Of a stretch of 64,000 nucleotides of DNA, positions 1 to 9,133 are shown in pieces; positions within the stretch are counted from its first letter, which is position 1, and the number at the start of each line of letters is the position of its first letter. Under the pieces are notes generated by a model. That model saw nothing but the letters and a program-made list of their open reading frames with translations. It did no database searches and had not been told where the DNA came from. Where the stretch lies: the NCBI RefSeq assembly GCF_042665255.1, contig NZ_JBHTCD010000022.1; one strand, given 5' to 3'. A program made the translations under genes and the position numbers. The stretch is from Insolitispirillum peregrinum (GTDB lineage Bacteria > Pseudomonadota > Alphaproteobacteria > Rhodospirillales > Rhodospirillaceae).

Positions 1-51
1 GAAGGGGGAACATTGGTGGTGCGCCCCAAGAGTATGTGACAAAACAAGGGA

Positions 52-2547
52 TTACTCACATGGCTCGGTCTCGGAAATCACTTCCTTGACCTTGGCCGCC
101 AGCTGGTTCAGCGAGAACGGCTTGGGCAGGAAATGGAAGTCCGGGGAATCGGTCAGCTCGCCACGGGCGGCTTCTTCCGAATACCCCGAGATCAGCACAA
201 CCCGGAGTCCCGGACGTTCCTGCCGCACCAACCGGGCCAGCGTCGCCCCGTCCATGCCCGGCATCACCATGTCGGTGACCAGCAGATCAACCTTCGGGGT
301 TTCTTCCAGCACATCCAGCGCGCCTTCGCCGGTGCGGGCCTCCAGCACCGTATAGCCCTTGTTGCGCAAGGCGCGAGCGGCAAAGACCCGCACCGCGTCT
401 TCGTCCTCGACCAGCAACACCACCCCACCACCGGTCAGGTCCGGTTCGGCGGAGGGTTTTTTCGCGCTGGTGGCGGTGGGGCGTTCGCTTTTTTGCGGAG
501 ATTCACCGTCATCGGCCGTTTGGCGCGGCAGGTAAATGGTAAAGGTGGTGCCCTTGTTCGGCACGGAATCGACAAAGATGAAGCCGCCGGTCTGGCGGAT
601 GATCCCGTACACCGTTGACAGCCCCAGCCCGGTGCCCGCTCCGACCTGACCGGTCTTGGTTGAAAAGAACGGCTCGAAAATGCGGCCAAGATTTTCACGC
701 GGAATGCCGGTGCCGGTATCGCTGACACTGACCACCGTATAGGAGCCGGGGGGGACGTGTTCGGCTCCGCGGGCGAGGGTTTCTTTCAGCTCTTCGCTGC
801 CGGTCCTGATGCTCAGGCGGCCACCGCCGGGCATGGCATCGCGGGCATTGACCGCCAGATTGATGATCACCTGGTCAAACTGGCCGGGGTCCACCCGGAT
901 CAGCCCGACATCCCGTCCATGGGTCATGTGCAGTTCCACCGATTCCCCCAGCAGGCGGCGCAGCAGGTGGCTCATTTCGGTCAGGGCGTCGGTGATGTCC
1001 AGCAGACGGGGTTTCAGCGGCTGTTTGCGCGAAAAGGCCAGCAGTTGGCGAACCAGATTGGCCGCCCGGTTGGAATTCTGCTTGATCTGCATGATATCGG
1101 CAAAGGACGGGTCTCCGGCCCCGTGTCGTTGCAGCAGCAGGTCACAGAACCCGATCATCGCCGTCAGCAGGTTGTTGAAGTCGTGGGCCACGCCCCCGGC
1201 CAACTGCCCCATCGCCTGCATTTTCTGGGCCTGGGCGAACTGGGCTTCCAGATTGCGCTGGGCGGTGGTGTCGATGAAGTAGGCCACCAGCGCATCAACG
1301 CCGTTCCCGCTGCCCATCGGGCCGACCCACAGGGCGGCGGCGGCGTCGGGGCTGTGGACCAGCCGCACCTCGCGGTGGGCTCCGGCGGCTTCCCCCAGGC
1401 TCACCCGCTGCATCAGCACCTCGAGGTCATGGCGGTCATCGGCGGCGATCAGGTGGGAAAGGGGATGGTCCAGCAGGCCGTCCCGGCGCAGGCCGCACAT
1501 GCGCTCGAAGGCCGGGTTGCAGTCGGTGATCAGGCCGTCAAAGTCCAGCAGGCACAATCCGACCGGGGCGCCTTCAAACAGCCAGCGGAACCGGCGGTCA
1601 GGCAGGCCATCGGCAAAGCCGTCGGGCAACGAGATGCCGTTGCTGTCGGCATCGGGGCGGACCACCACCGAGCGGGTGCGCAATTCACCGCCATCGTCAT
1701 AAATGGTCTGCACCACCAGTGCCGAAAAGCTGTGACCACTGGCGCTGCGGAAGGTCAGGGTACCCTGCCATGCACCTTCGGCATCAGGGGCCTGACAGCG
1801 ATCAAGGAACTGTTCCAGCCGGTGGCCCAGCAAGTCATCCTGCGATTGCCCCAACCACTCGGCAAACCGTTGGTTGACCATCAGCAGGGTGCCATCGGCA
1901 TCGACCGAATACAGCCCCGCCGGGATGAAATACAGGAACTCGGCCAGATCTTCGCGCTCGCGCACCAGAATGTCTTCGATGGCACGGCGGGCGGTGACGT
2001 CTTCGGCTTGCCACAGGGTGGTTCCCCGCGGGCCTTGATCGGTCGAGGGCAGGGGGCGCAGGCTGATCGCCCACCATTCAGAGGCAATCTGGTCTTCATG
2101 CAGGACCTGTTCGTCGCCGACACCGTGTAGCATCTGCCCCACCGGCAGCAACGGCAGCTCCACCCGTTCGGCAACACCGGCCTCGGCGGCCAGACGCAGG
2201 CGTTCCAGTGCGGCCAGAGCCGCATCATCGCTGACCACCCGCTGGCTGAGGATCGCCAGCGGGGCATGGTCCCCCCACAGCAGGCGGCCAGCGGTGTTGG
2301 CATGTAAAACCTGTCCGTCGGCGGACAGCAGCAGGCGGGCCCCGGGTTCGGCATCCAGCATCGCCATCGCCTGCCGGGCGAGAGCCGAAACGTGGAGCCG
2401 CCGCACGATGAGCGGAATGACCAGCAGGACCACCAGCACACACACCGCCAGCGCCCCCATCAGGATGGCAACGGCGTCATCACTGGCCAGCCAGGCATTG
2501 TCTCCGGCAGAGATGGCATAGCTCAGGGTGTCGTCTTCAAAGGCCAT
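52..2547 (-). CDS. cckA: CckA-type hybrid histidine kinase
   Basis: 831-residue hybrid sensor kinase matching CckA, which in alphaproteobacteria passes phosphate through ChpT to CtrA and can reverse the flow. One clear hydrophobic membrane segment lies at about residues 28-48, followed by PAS-like regions at roughly 195-430. The HisKA motif GGVAHDFNN holds the phospho-acceptor His455, followed by a HATPase domain with NLAVNARDAMPGGG and GTGLGLSTVYG. A C-terminal receiver carries VTDMVMPGMDG with phospho-acceptor Asp759. Length and domain order fit CckA. It is the last gene of the flhB-containing run, 39 bases after flhB. I recall the same flhB-cckA order in Caulobacter. Its target regulator CtrA is encoded at 23846-24562. 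Confidence 0.93.
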   Translation of the reverse strand: MAFEDDTLSYAISAGDNAWLASDDAVAILMGALAVCVLVVLLVIPLIVRRLHVSALARQAMAMLDAEPGARLLLSADGQVLHANTAGRLLWGDHAPLAILSQRVVSDDAALAALERLRLAAEAGVAERVELPLLPVGQMLHGVGDEQVLHEDQIASEWWAISLRPLPSTDQGPRGTTLWQAEDVTARRAIEDILVREREDLAEFLYFIPAGLYSVDADGTLLMVNQRFAEWLGQSQDDLLGHRLEQFLDRCQAPDAEGAWQGTLTFRSASGHSFSALVVQTIYDDGGELRTRSVVVRPDADSNGISLPDGFADGLPDRRFRWLFEGAPVGLCLLDFDGLITDCNPAFERMCGLRRDGLLDHPLSHLIAADDRHDLEVLMQRVSLGEAAGAHREVRLVHSPDAAAALWVGPMGSGNGVDALVAYFIDTTAQRNLEAQFAQAQKMQAMGQLAGGVAHDFNNLLTAMIGFCDLLLQRHGAGDPSFADIMQIKQNSNRAANLVRQLLAFSRKQPLKPRLLDITDALTEMSHLLRRLLGESVELHMTHGRDVGLIRVDPGQFDQVIINLAVNARDAMPGGGRLSIRTGSEELKETLARGAEHVPPGSYTVVSVSDTGTGIPRENLGRIFEPFFSTKTGQVGAGTGLGLSTVYGIIRQTGGFIFVDSVPNKGTTFTIYLPRQTADDGESPQKSERPTATSAKKPSAEPDLTGGGVVLLVEDEDAVRVFAARALRNKGYTVLEARTGEGALDVLEETPKVDLLVTDMVMPGMDGATLARLVRQERPGLRVVLISGYSEEAARGELTDSPDFHFLPKPFSLNQLAAKVKEVISETEPCE

Positions 2548-2586
2548 GGGGAAGTCCTGATCGGAAAGGCTTTAAGGTTGGAAATT

Positions 2587-3738
2587 TTAGAAAAGCCCGG
2601 CATCCCGCTGGTCGGGAGCCTGGGACTGGTCGCGTCCGGGGGATGGCGTGCGGTCTTTCTTCGGCGTCGGCTTCCAGCCCGAAGACTGACGCTGCCGCAT
2701 CACGAAGCCGATCACTTCGGCCACCGCCTTGTAATGGTCCGGCGGGATGTCCTGATCCAGTTCTACCGCCGCATAAAGGGCACGGGCCAGCGGCGGGTTT
2801 TCGACGATCGGCACGTCGTTGTCTTCGGCGGACTCACGGATTTTTTGCGCCAGGAAGTCTACGCCTTTGGCGACCAGCTTCGGGGCAGGCATGGTGTCCA
2901 TGTCATATTTCAGGGCGACGGCGAAATGGGTCGGGTTGGTGATCACCACGCTGGCGGTCGGAACGGCCTGCATCATGCGTTCGCGCACACGCTTGATGCG
3001 CAACGAGCGAATGCGGCCCTTGACCATCGGGTCACCTTCGGACTGCTTGTGCTCGTCCTTGACTTCCTGCCGGGTCATCTTGAGCTTTTTCTTGTGCGTC
3101 CAGCGGGTCCATAGCCAGTCGGCCACCGCCAACAGCGAAAAGGCCGTACAAAAGGTGAAGGTCAGCATCACCAGCAACCAGTACAGCTCGTCCAGGACAT
3201 AGGAAAAATCCTGTCCCAACAAAATGTCCGGGTGCGGGAAATTGGGGATGATGACCGATACCGCGACCGTGCCAACCAGACTGATTTTCAGGATGGATTT
3301 CAGCAGTTCGATCAGCTTTTGCTTGTCAAAAAGCTTTTTGGCTCCGCTGACCGGGTTCAGGCGGTCCCAGTTCGGCCCCAGCTTTTTGGTGCTGAATATC
3401 AGACCGGTCTGGCCGACGTTGGAAACAATCGCCAGCAGGACCATCAGGGCCACCGGGATGGCAAGAATTTTGGCGATGTCCAGCCCCAGACCCAGCAATG
3501 CCGCCCGCATTCCTTCCAGATCGCCTGGAATTTCGTGCATGTGCTCCATATAGGCTTTCAGCAGATTGCCGACATGGCGGACGACGTAGGGCGAAACCAG
3601 AGACAGGATCACCAGCGCCGCGATCAGAGTCAGCAGGCTTTTGATTTCCTGGGAAACGGGAACGTTGCCGTCTTCACGCGCTTTGGAAAGGCGTTTTTCT
3701 GTCGGCTCTTCTGTTTTCGAATCGTCGTCTTCAGACAC
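2587..3738 (-). CDS. flhB: Flagellar export apparatus switch protein FlhB
   Basis: 383 residues. FlhB is the inner-membrane export-gate protein that switches substrate class from rod/hook to filament after self-cleavage. The N-terminus has the family's DDDSKTEEPTEKRL-type start, four hydrophobic segments follow between about residues 33 and 210, and the cytoplasmic domain holds the autocleavage motif NPTH at 268-271. The C-terminal tail after about residue 350 is rich in charged residues and proline, as is common. It follows fliR by about 50 bases and precedes cckA. Confidence 0.96.
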   Translation of the reverse strand: MSEDDDSKTEEPTEKRLSKAREDGNVPVSQEIKSLLTLIAALVILSLVSPYVVRHVGNLLKAYMEHMHEIPGDLEGMRAALLGLGLDIAKILAIPVALMVLLAIVSNVGQTGLIFSTKKLGPNWDRLNPVSGAKKLFDKQKLIELLKSILKISLVGTVAVSVIIPNFPHPDILLGQDFSYVLDELYWLLVMLTFTFCTAFSLLAVADWLWTRWTHKKKLKMTRQEVKDEHKQSEGDPMVKGRIRSLRIKRVRERMMQAVPTASVVITNPTHFAVALKYDMDTMPAPKLVAKGVDFLAQKIRESAEDNDVPIVENPPLARALYAAVELDQDIPPDHYKAVAEVIGFVMRQRQSSGWKPTPKKDRTPSPGRDQSQAPDQRDAGLF

Positions 3739-3789
3739 GCGGCCTCCTTTGGTTTGCTCAAGCCGGTTCCCGCTTTTGCGCTCACGGCT

Positions 3790-4551
3790 CTAGTCGGGCA
3801 GGAACACCTGAAAGACGCTTTCATAAAAGCCCAGAAACCACATCATCATGGCGGGCAGTGAAATCCAGATCAAGGCCAGACCAAACAGGATCTGCAATGG
3901 CAAGGCAACAAAGAAGATGTTCAATTGCGGGCTGAGGCGGGCCAGCAACCCCATGCCGGTCTGGAACACGACGGCAAACAGCACAAACGGCGATGCAAGT
4001 TTCAGGGCCAGAAAGGCACTGCGTGACATCAGGTCGGCAGCCATCTGCAGATGTGCCCCGCCATCGGGGGTCGACCCGGGCTGGAAGACGGAATAGCTTT
4101 CGTACAGTGCCATGAACACCAGATGGTGCAGGTTCAGGGCAAACATCAACACCACGGCAATGGTGCTGAACAGCCCGACCAGCAACGCCCCTTGCTGGTC
4201 GGTCACGGCGTCAAAAACCATCGCGTTGGTCAGGCCGGTATACTGGCCGATCACCGACCCGGCAAAATGCAGCGCCCCGAGGGCAAACTGGGCCAGCAGC
4301 CCCATGTACAGGCCATAGAAGCCTTCGGAAATGATCAGCAGCACCAGTTTCCAGACGGTGGTCGGTGCTGGCGGGATCATCGGCAGGACCGACGGATACA
4401 GGATCAGCGTCAGGCCGGCGGCAATCATCAGGCGCACCTGCGGCTGGACATAAACTGCTGAAAAGCCCGGCATGACGATAAAGGCGCAGCCAACGCGGAT
4501 GAAAACCAGCAGTCCGGCATAGGCATGGGAAACCAGAAATTCATTCAGCAT
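3790..4551 (-). CDS. fliR: Flagellar export gate protein FliR
   Basis: 253-residue, very hydrophobic protein with about six membrane segments, the usual size and pattern for FliR. FliR forms the export gate with FliP and FliQ in the centre of the basal body. It starts MLNEFLVSHAYAGLLVFIRVG, typical of the family. It begins 13 bases after the fliQ stop and is followed by flhB, which supports one transcription unit. Confidence 0.95.
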   Translation of the reverse strand: MLNEFLVSHAYAGLLVFIRVGCAFIVMPGFSAVYVQPQVRLMIAAGLTLILYPSVLPMIPPAPTTVWKLVLLIISEGFYGLYMGLLAQFALGALHFAGSVIGQYTGLTNAMVFDAVTDQQGALLVGLFSTIAVVLMFALNLHHLVFMALYESYSVFQPGSTPDGGAHLQMAADLMSRSAFLALKLASPFVLFAVVFQTGMGLLARLSPQLNIFFVALPLQILFGLALIWISLPAMMMWFLGFYESVFQVFLPD

Positions 4552-4564
4552 GGGGCCTGCGCCT

Positions 4565-4831
4565 TTATGGCAGGGCGATGATGTTGTCCATCATCCGCTG
4601 CATGAAGTCGGTCATTTCATGCATCATGAACGGCAGCAGGAAGATCAGGGAGAAAAAGGTCGCCAGCAGTTTGGGGACGAAGGTCAGGGTCTGTTCCTGC
4701 AACGACGTCACCGTCTGGATCAGGGTCACCAGCAGACCGACCACCAGACCGACCACCAGAATGGGGCCTGCCACCAGGATCATGGTCATGACACCGTCAC
4801 GGGCGATGTCAATGATTTGGGTTTCATTCAT
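4565..4831 (-). CDS. fliQ: Flagellar export gate protein FliQ
   Basis: 88-residue two-helix membrane protein of the flagellar export gate. I chose the ATG at 4829-4831 (MNETQIIDIARDG) because it gives the family's normal length. An ATG five codons upstream is also possible. The open frame continues to 4933, but the extra part translates dispersed repeat sequence and is unlikely to be used. Contains LVVGLVVGLLVTLIQTVTSL, the typical first helix and conserved QTVTSLQEQT loop. Confidence 0.94.
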   Translation of the reverse strand: MNETQIIDIARDGVMTMILVAGPILVVGLVVGLLVTLIQTVTSLQEQTLTFVPKLLATFFSLIFLLPFMMHEMTDFMQRMMDNIIALP

Positions 4832-4876
4832 GGCAGAGTGGTCCATCGCGGTCGGAGAAAGGTGAAAGACAGGCGT

Positions 4877-4980
4877 TAGAGCATTGTGCGAAAAGTGGGA
4901 ACCGGTTTTCGCAAAAACAATGCGGCACGACAAAAGGTTAGACCAGCGTGCCCGCGTCCGGTTTAACGCACGCTGGTCTA
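4877..4980. repeat. Composite dispersed palindromic repeat between fliP and fliQ
   Basis: Two palindromes in tandem. The first (4877-4923) contains GTGCGAAAAGTGGGAACC paired with GGTTTTCGCA. The second (4939-4980) has 13-base perfect arms, TAGACCAGCGTGC and GCACGCTGGTCTA. The same composite recurs at 37199-37301, and single parts recur at 11252, 16607, 21254 and 51502. It lies inside an otherwise tight flagellar operon, where the transcript would form strong hairpins. Confidence 0.85.
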
Positions 4981-5793
4981 ATCAAGGACACCAAAGCTCT
5001 GGACCAGCGTACCGATCAGCAGATGCCAGCCATCGACCAGCACAAAGAAAATCAGCTTGAACGGCATCGACAGCATCATCGGCGGCAGCATCATCATCCC
5101 CATCGACATCAGCACGGATGCGATCACCATGTCGATGATGATGAAGGGCACATAGATCAGAAAGCCGATTTCAAACGCCCGCCGCAGCTCGCTGATCATG
5201 AAGGCCGGGATCAGGGCGCGCAGGGGGGCCTGCTGGGCGCTTTCGACCGGCTCCATCCTGGCCATGTTCATGAACAGCTCGAGATCGGTCGGTCGGGCGT
5301 GTTCGGCCATGAACACCTTGAACGGTTCAATGCCGCGCTCAAAGGCCTCGGTTTCGTCGATCCGCTCGTTGATCAGCGGCTCCATGCCCTGTGTCCAGGC
5401 TTTTTCCAGCGTCGGCTGCATGATGAACAGGGTCATGAACAGGGCCAGACTGACCATCACCTGGTTTGGCGGGGTGCTGCTGGTCCCCAGTGCGGTACGC
5501 AGGATCGACAGCACCACCAGCAGGCGGGTAAAGCAGGTCACCATCAGCAGCAGGGAGGGGGCCAGACTGAGTACCGTCATCAGGGCAATCAACTGCACGA
5601 TGCGGGCGGTGGTCGAGCCGGAATTGTCGCCAAAGTCCATCGAGAACTGTTGTGCCATGGCTCCGTCGGGGAAGCCCAGAATGGCAATCAGGCTGACGGT
5701 CAGCATCACCGCAGGCAGGCACAAAGACCCCCACAGGGCCCGCTTGAGCCAGCGACGGCGGCGGGGCGGTGCAACAGAACAGGGTGTGGTCAT
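4978..5793 (-). CDS. fliP: Flagellar export gate protein FliP
   Basis: 271 residues. FliP forms the core ring of the flagellar export gate. An N-terminal signal-like hydrophobic stretch (about residues 18-45) is followed by the conserved LSLAPSLLLMVTCFTRLLVV block and the C-terminal DMVIASVLMSMGMMMLPP block, both strong FliP signatures. The stop codon sits at the edge of the palindromic repeat that separates it from fliQ. It lies 4 bases downstream of fliO. Confidence 0.96.
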   Translation of the reverse strand: MTTPCSVAPPRRRRWLKRALWGSLCLPAVMLTVSLIAILGFPDGAMAQQFSMDFGDNSGSTTARIVQLIALMTVLSLAPSLLLMVTCFTRLLVVLSILRTALGTSSTPPNQVMVSLALFMTLFIMQPTLEKAWTQGMEPLINERIDETEAFERGIEPFKVFMAEHARPTDLELFMNMARMEPVESAQQAPLRALIPAFMISELRRAFEIGFLIYVPFIIIDMVIASVLMSMGMMMLPPMMLSMPFKLIFFVLVDGWHLLIGTLVQSFGVLD

Positions 5794-5797
5794 GGTA

Positions 5798-6289
5798 TCA
5801 GCGGCTCCCGACCGGGGAACGGGATGAACGGGGGGCGGCAGAGATTCCGCTCATCGAGGGCTCCCGGCGTGAGGGCAGCGGGGGAACGTCAAAGGCTTCG
5901 TCCTCGTACAGATCATCATCGGCGGCAAACGGGTCGGCGACCAGTGGGGCAGAGGCCGACAGGGCTGGCTCCGGGGGCTTTGTGGCGGGCTGGGGCTTTT
6001 TGTCCCGCTGCGGCTGTTTGGCAACCGGCGGCATGATACCGCTTTCGACCACCAGATCGTTGCTGCCGCCGATCAGCAGCAAGTGTTCCACGCCGTCCCG
6101 GCGGACCAGAACCAGCCGCCGCTTGTTGTCAACCATCTGGCTGTCGATCAGGGCCAGCCGTTTCTTTTTCCGTCCATCGCCGATCCCCCACGGACCAAAG
6201 CGGCGGAGCAGGAAGCCCACCAGAAAGATCAGGCCGATGACAACGGCCAGCGCCAGCGGGAGGCGCAACAGGGCAAAGGTATCCATCAC
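5798..6289 (-). CDS. fliO: FliO-like flagellar biosynthesis protein
   Basis: 163 residues. One N-terminal membrane helix (about 9-29) is followed by a basic cytoplasmic segment (RRFGPWGIGDGRKKKRLAL) and a small beta domain with RRLVLVRRDGVEHLLLIGG, the pattern of FliO, which helps assemble FliP. The second half is low-complexity and rich in Pro, Ala and acidic residues. Sequence conservation in FliO is low, so the call also rests on its place directly before fliP. Confidence 0.85.
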   Translation of the reverse strand: MMDTFALLRLPLALAVVIGLIFLVGFLLRRFGPWGIGDGRKKKRLALIDSQMVDNKRRLVLVRRDGVEHLLLIGGSNDLVVESGIMPPVAKQPQRDKKPQPATKPPEPALSASAPLVADPFAADDDLYEDEAFDVPPLPSRREPSMSGISAAPRSSRSPVGSR

Positions 6290-6780
6290 AGGGTCCAGCT
6301 ACGGCGGGGCGAGGTGGGAGCGGTATGCGGCTCGGTTGGGTCCGACGCAGGCGGAGCCGCCGACGGGGGATAGGAGGCAGTGCCGTCAACCGGCGGCGGA
6401 GCCGCACTGCGTGGCCGGGCTGTCCGGCCCAGACCCGCCTGATACGCGGCACCAACGGTTAACGGGCGCGGGCTGTTATCGGCCAATGGGCGGCGGGCCA
6501 GCGCGCCGAACCGCTGGGTCATGTCGGTTTCCAGCGCGTCCAGATCATACAGCACGGCTTCCAGATCGCTGCGAACCTGTCGGCCCAGCGGCGACGGCAG
6601 GCGGGTGGCCATCTGGCAGGCCAGACGACAGCGATGTTCCAGATCCGCCAGCGCCACCATTTCGCCTGCTACCATTTTTGACCGGGCCTCTGAAATCATC
6701 CGGGCCACGTCGAGAATCGCCGCCCGGGTCTGGGCAACGCTGGGGGCAGGGGGCGGTGAACCGGTGGGGGAGTGATTCAT
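6286..6780 (-). CDS. Unknown protein of the flagellar export operon
   Basis: 164 residues, not recognised. The middle (about 15-100) looks mostly helical, with a stretch SEARSKMVAGEMVALADLEHR and further amphipathic helices. Both ends are rich in proline and alanine. No signal peptide or membrane segment is visible. It overlaps fliO by 4 bases and is overlapped by 4 bases by the upstream FlhB-like gene, so it is translationally coupled to export genes. A small helical export chaperone would fit the context, but that is inference only. Confidence 0.75.
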   Translation of the reverse strand: MNHSPTGSPPPAPSVAQTRAAILDVARMISEARSKMVAGEMVALADLEHRCRLACQMATRLPSPLGRQVRSDLEAVLYDLDALETDMTQRFGALARRPLADNSPRPLTVGAAYQAGLGRTARPRSAAPPPVDGTASYPPSAAPPASDPTEPHTAPTSPRRSWTL

Positions 6781-7157
6781 GGGTGATCCTCGCCGGTGCT
6801 GGGGGTCAATGTTGCGTTGGCCTTATAAACGTAAGCCAGAATTTCGGCAACGGCACTGAATGCTTCGGGGGGAATGTCGCTTTCGACATCGACCGCCGAC
6901 AGGATCTGGACCAGATCGGCATCCTGCCGCACCTTGACGCCGTTGGCAAAGGCCAGCGCCAGAATCTGTTCCGCCACCCAGCCCTTGCCACTGGCAACAA
7001 CCTGCGGAACGGCGTCGTTGGCAGGATCATGGGCCAGGGCGACGGCGATGGTCGACGGTGCCTCTCCCCCGACCGGGGGGACGGCGGTCAGGGAGTCTGT
7101 CCTGCTCTCTGGTCCGGCGGCGGGCCGGACAGGGGGGGCAAAGGGGCTTGATGGCAC
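6777..7157 (-). CDS. FlhB C-terminal-domain-like protein (FlhX/FhlB family)
   Basis: 126 residues. Residues from about 35 onward match the C-terminal cytoplasmic domain of FlhB/YscU proteins: AVALAHDP, then VVASGKGWVAEQILALA, and a final DIPPEAFSAVAEILAYVYK. Compare the true FlhB here, with DIPPDHYKAVAEVIGFVMR. There is no membrane part and no NPTH cleavage motif. Such free-standing FlhB tails (FlhX) are known to substitute for or modulate the cleaved FlhB fragment. First gene of the minus-strand export operon, followed by the unknown gene with a 4-base overlap. Confidence 0.85.
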   Translation of the reverse strand: MPSSPFAPPVRPAAGPESRTDSLTAVPPVGGEAPSTIAVALAHDPANDAVPQVVASGKGWVAEQILALAFANGVKVRQDADLVQILSAVDVESDIPPEAFSAVAEILAYVYKANATLTPSTGEDHP

Positions 7158-7271
7158 AGCCAGAACTCCAGGGTGATCAGCAGCCAGTCCGTTCTCTTGC
7201 CCATCAGTATAGGCTTTCTGGTGGGGGGCAAAAGGTTAATTTTCTGCATTGATTGCGACGCGCGGGGTCCG

Positions 7272-7961
7272 TCACGGGCGAACGTGGCGAAAGGTCAGGT
7301 TATAGCGGCAGGGACCGGTCAGCGGATGAGTGCCATCCGGCAACGGGGCGATACCGTGAAAAAACAGCCTGCTGGGGCCGCCCCAGACCACCACATCGCC
7401 ATGGGTCAGCGGAATTCGGCGGGGGCGCTGCGAGCGGGTCGGGCCTCCCCACAGGAACAGGCAGGACAGCCCGAGGGAAAAGGACACGATCGGGGCCGCA
7501 AAGTCACCTTCGTTGCGGTCCTGATGCAATCCCATCTCTGCCCGTCGCCCATAGCGGTTGATCAGCGTGCTGTTGGGGACAAAGCCGGCATATCCAGCCC
7601 GCCCGGCGGCCTGTGCGGCAAGCTGGCTCCAACTGGCAGGCAGGGCAGGCCATGGGCGTCCGCTGAGCGGGTCGGTGCGCTGGTAGCGGTAGCCGCGCTG
7701 GTCGCTGACCCAGCCGACCGTGCCGCAACAGCTTAACGAGGCCGACATCAGGCCGCCGCCCGGAGTATACAGCCGACGCAGCGGAGCCTGTGCGGTCAGC
7801 GCCCGGATGTCGGACAGCAGATGTTCGGCGTGGCGGGCGATGCCGCCGCGAATCAGCACGGCGCCCTCGTCAATCGCGGTGAGCGGCGCGGTGGCGAGAT
7901 CGCCGTCAGGGGGCGGGAGGTCGCTGAACAGGTCCGGGAGCATCTCTGTCTCGTTTGTCAT
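7272..7961 (-). CDS. alkB: AlkB-type alpha-ketoglutarate-dependent DNA repair dioxygenase
   Basis: 229 residues. AlkB removes 1-methyladenine and 3-methylcytosine lesions from DNA by oxidative demethylation using Fe(II) and 2-oxoglutarate. The iron ligands are visible as H146-Q-D148 (GLHQDRNE) and H202 (FFHGI). The 2-oxoglutarate-binding arginines are in CRYNLTFRH (R219, R225). The substrate-lid region has NRYGRRAEMGLH, close to the E. coli NCYAPGAKLSLH pattern. Single gene between two flagellar operons. Confidence 0.93.
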   Translation of the reverse strand: MTNETEMLPDLFSDLPPPDGDLATAPLTAIDEGAVLIRGGIARHAEHLLSDIRALTAQAPLRRLYTPGGGLMSASLSCCGTVGWVSDQRGYRYQRTDPLSGRPWPALPASWSQLAAQAAGRAGYAGFVPNSTLINRYGRRAEMGLHQDRNEGDFAAPIVSFSLGLSCLFLWGGPTRSQRPRRIPLTHGDVVVWGGPSRLFFHGIAPLPDGTHPLTGPCRYNLTFRHVRP

Positions 7962-8163
7962 GGCCCTGTGGGCCGGGTTTCCTTTTCCCGTCGTCTGGCG
8001 TATAAGCCATGGTCAAGTCTTGGCCCCGCTGCCCCGATTCCGCAAGGGAAGAGGAGACCGCTGCGACTTTACCCTTTCTTAAAGTCCTGGTGGGTACACT
8101 CTGGCTTGCGCTGGGAGTGGGTGGGCCTGCGTTGGATGCTCTTTCAGGCCAGAGGTGTGTGTT

Positions 8164-8577
8164 ATGGACTTCAAGAACCTCGCGCTGTTCAAAATGGCGC
8201 AGACAAAACTTGACTGGACGGCCCAGCGGCAGACCCTGTTGGCTGAAAACGTCGCCAATGCAGATACCCCGAAGTACAAGGTCAAGGATTTGCGCCGTCC
8301 TGACTTCAAGAAAATGGCGACCGACGCTTACAGCAACATTCCCGAGCAGGCGATCACCCAGCCGGGGCATGTGCGCGCCACCCTGACCGACACCGGCCCG
8401 TTCCAGGTCGATACGCCGCGCCAGACCTATGAGACCTCGATTGACGGGAACAAGGTGGTGCTGGAAGAGCAGATCGAGCAGGTGTCGCGCAACAAAAGTG
8501 AATACAACATGGCGCTGAGCCTGATCCAGAAAAACATGCAGATGCTGAAAACCGCCCTCGGGCGTGGCAGCGCCTGA
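8164..8577 (+). CDS. flgB: Flagellar proximal rod protein FlgB
   Basis: 137 residues. FlgB builds the proximal rod of the basal body. The start at 8164 (MDFKNLALFK) is preceded by AGAGG at 8151-8155. A GTG at 8155 is too close to that site. The N-terminal AENVANADTPKYK motif is the conserved rod/hook signature, and the C-terminal NKSEYNMALSLIQKNMQMLK helix is typical of FlgB. First gene of flgB-flgC-fliE. Confidence 0.95.
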   Translation: MDFKNLALFKMAQTKLDWTAQRQTLLAENVANADTPKYKVKDLRRPDFKKMATDAYSNIPEQAITQPGHVRATLTDTGPFQVDTPRQTYETSIDGNKVVLEEQIEQVSRNKSEYNMALSLIQKNMQMLKTALGRGSA

Positions 8578-8681
8578 CGGGGATCCGGTCGTTTAATGGT
8601 TTTCTGCCTCCGGTGGGGGGCGACAGGTGCAGCCCGCCCCCGTAAGGGGGCAATACGTGCAGATATGCGGAGTGGTATGGC

Positions 8682-9092
8682 ATGGACGAAATCACAAAGG
8701 CATCACGCATTGCGTCTGCGGGTCTGAAGGCCCAGGCCAAGCGTCTGCGTGTGGTGGCCGAAAACATGGCCAATGCTGACTCGCTGGCCAAAAGCCCCGG
8801 CGAAGAGCCATACCGCCGCAAGCTGATCACCTTCAAGAGTGCGGTTGACCGTGAAAGCGGTATGGAAACCGTCAAGGTTGACAAGACCCTGCGCGATACG
8901 ACAGATTTCGGCCGCAAGTACGATCCCGGCAACCCGATTGCCGATGCAACCGGCTATGTTTTGACGCCAAACGTCAATCCGCTGGTCGAAGTGATGGACA
9001 TGCGTGAAGCTCAGCGGACCTATGAGGCCAATCTGAACGTGATTTCCATGTCACGCGAAATGACGGCCAAGACGCTGGATTTGCTGAAGTAA
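8682..9092 (+). CDS. flgC: Flagellar proximal rod protein FlgC
   Basis: 136 residues. FlgC is a proximal rod subunit. The N-terminal ASAGLKAQAKRLRVVAENMANADS motif region is conserved, as is the C-terminal NVNPLVEVMDMREAQRTYEANL block. It lies 104 bases after flgB; the gap contains a GC-rich imperfect hairpin (about 8629-8650) but no gene. Same operon as flgB and fliE. Confidence 0.95.
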   Translation: MDEITKASRIASAGLKAQAKRLRVVAENMANADSLAKSPGEEPYRRKLITFKSAVDRESGMETVKVDKTLRDTTDFGRKYDPGNPIADATGYVLTPNVNPLVEVMDMREAQRTYEANLNVISMSREMTAKTLDLLK

Positions 9093-9133
9093 CCCTGTGG
9101 CCCTGCCAGACAGGCAACAAAGGACCCTGAGCG

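Noticed and set aside
757..2130. Long open frame on the plus strand opposite cckA
   Set aside because: It lies entirely antisense to a clear CckA gene, has no recognisable domain and reads as low-complexity His/Gln/Gly-rich protein, a usual result of GC-rich codon bias.
8101..8163. Possible sigma-54 promoter before flgB
   Set aside because: TGG and GC elements occur, but no pair has the required GG-N10-GC spacing.
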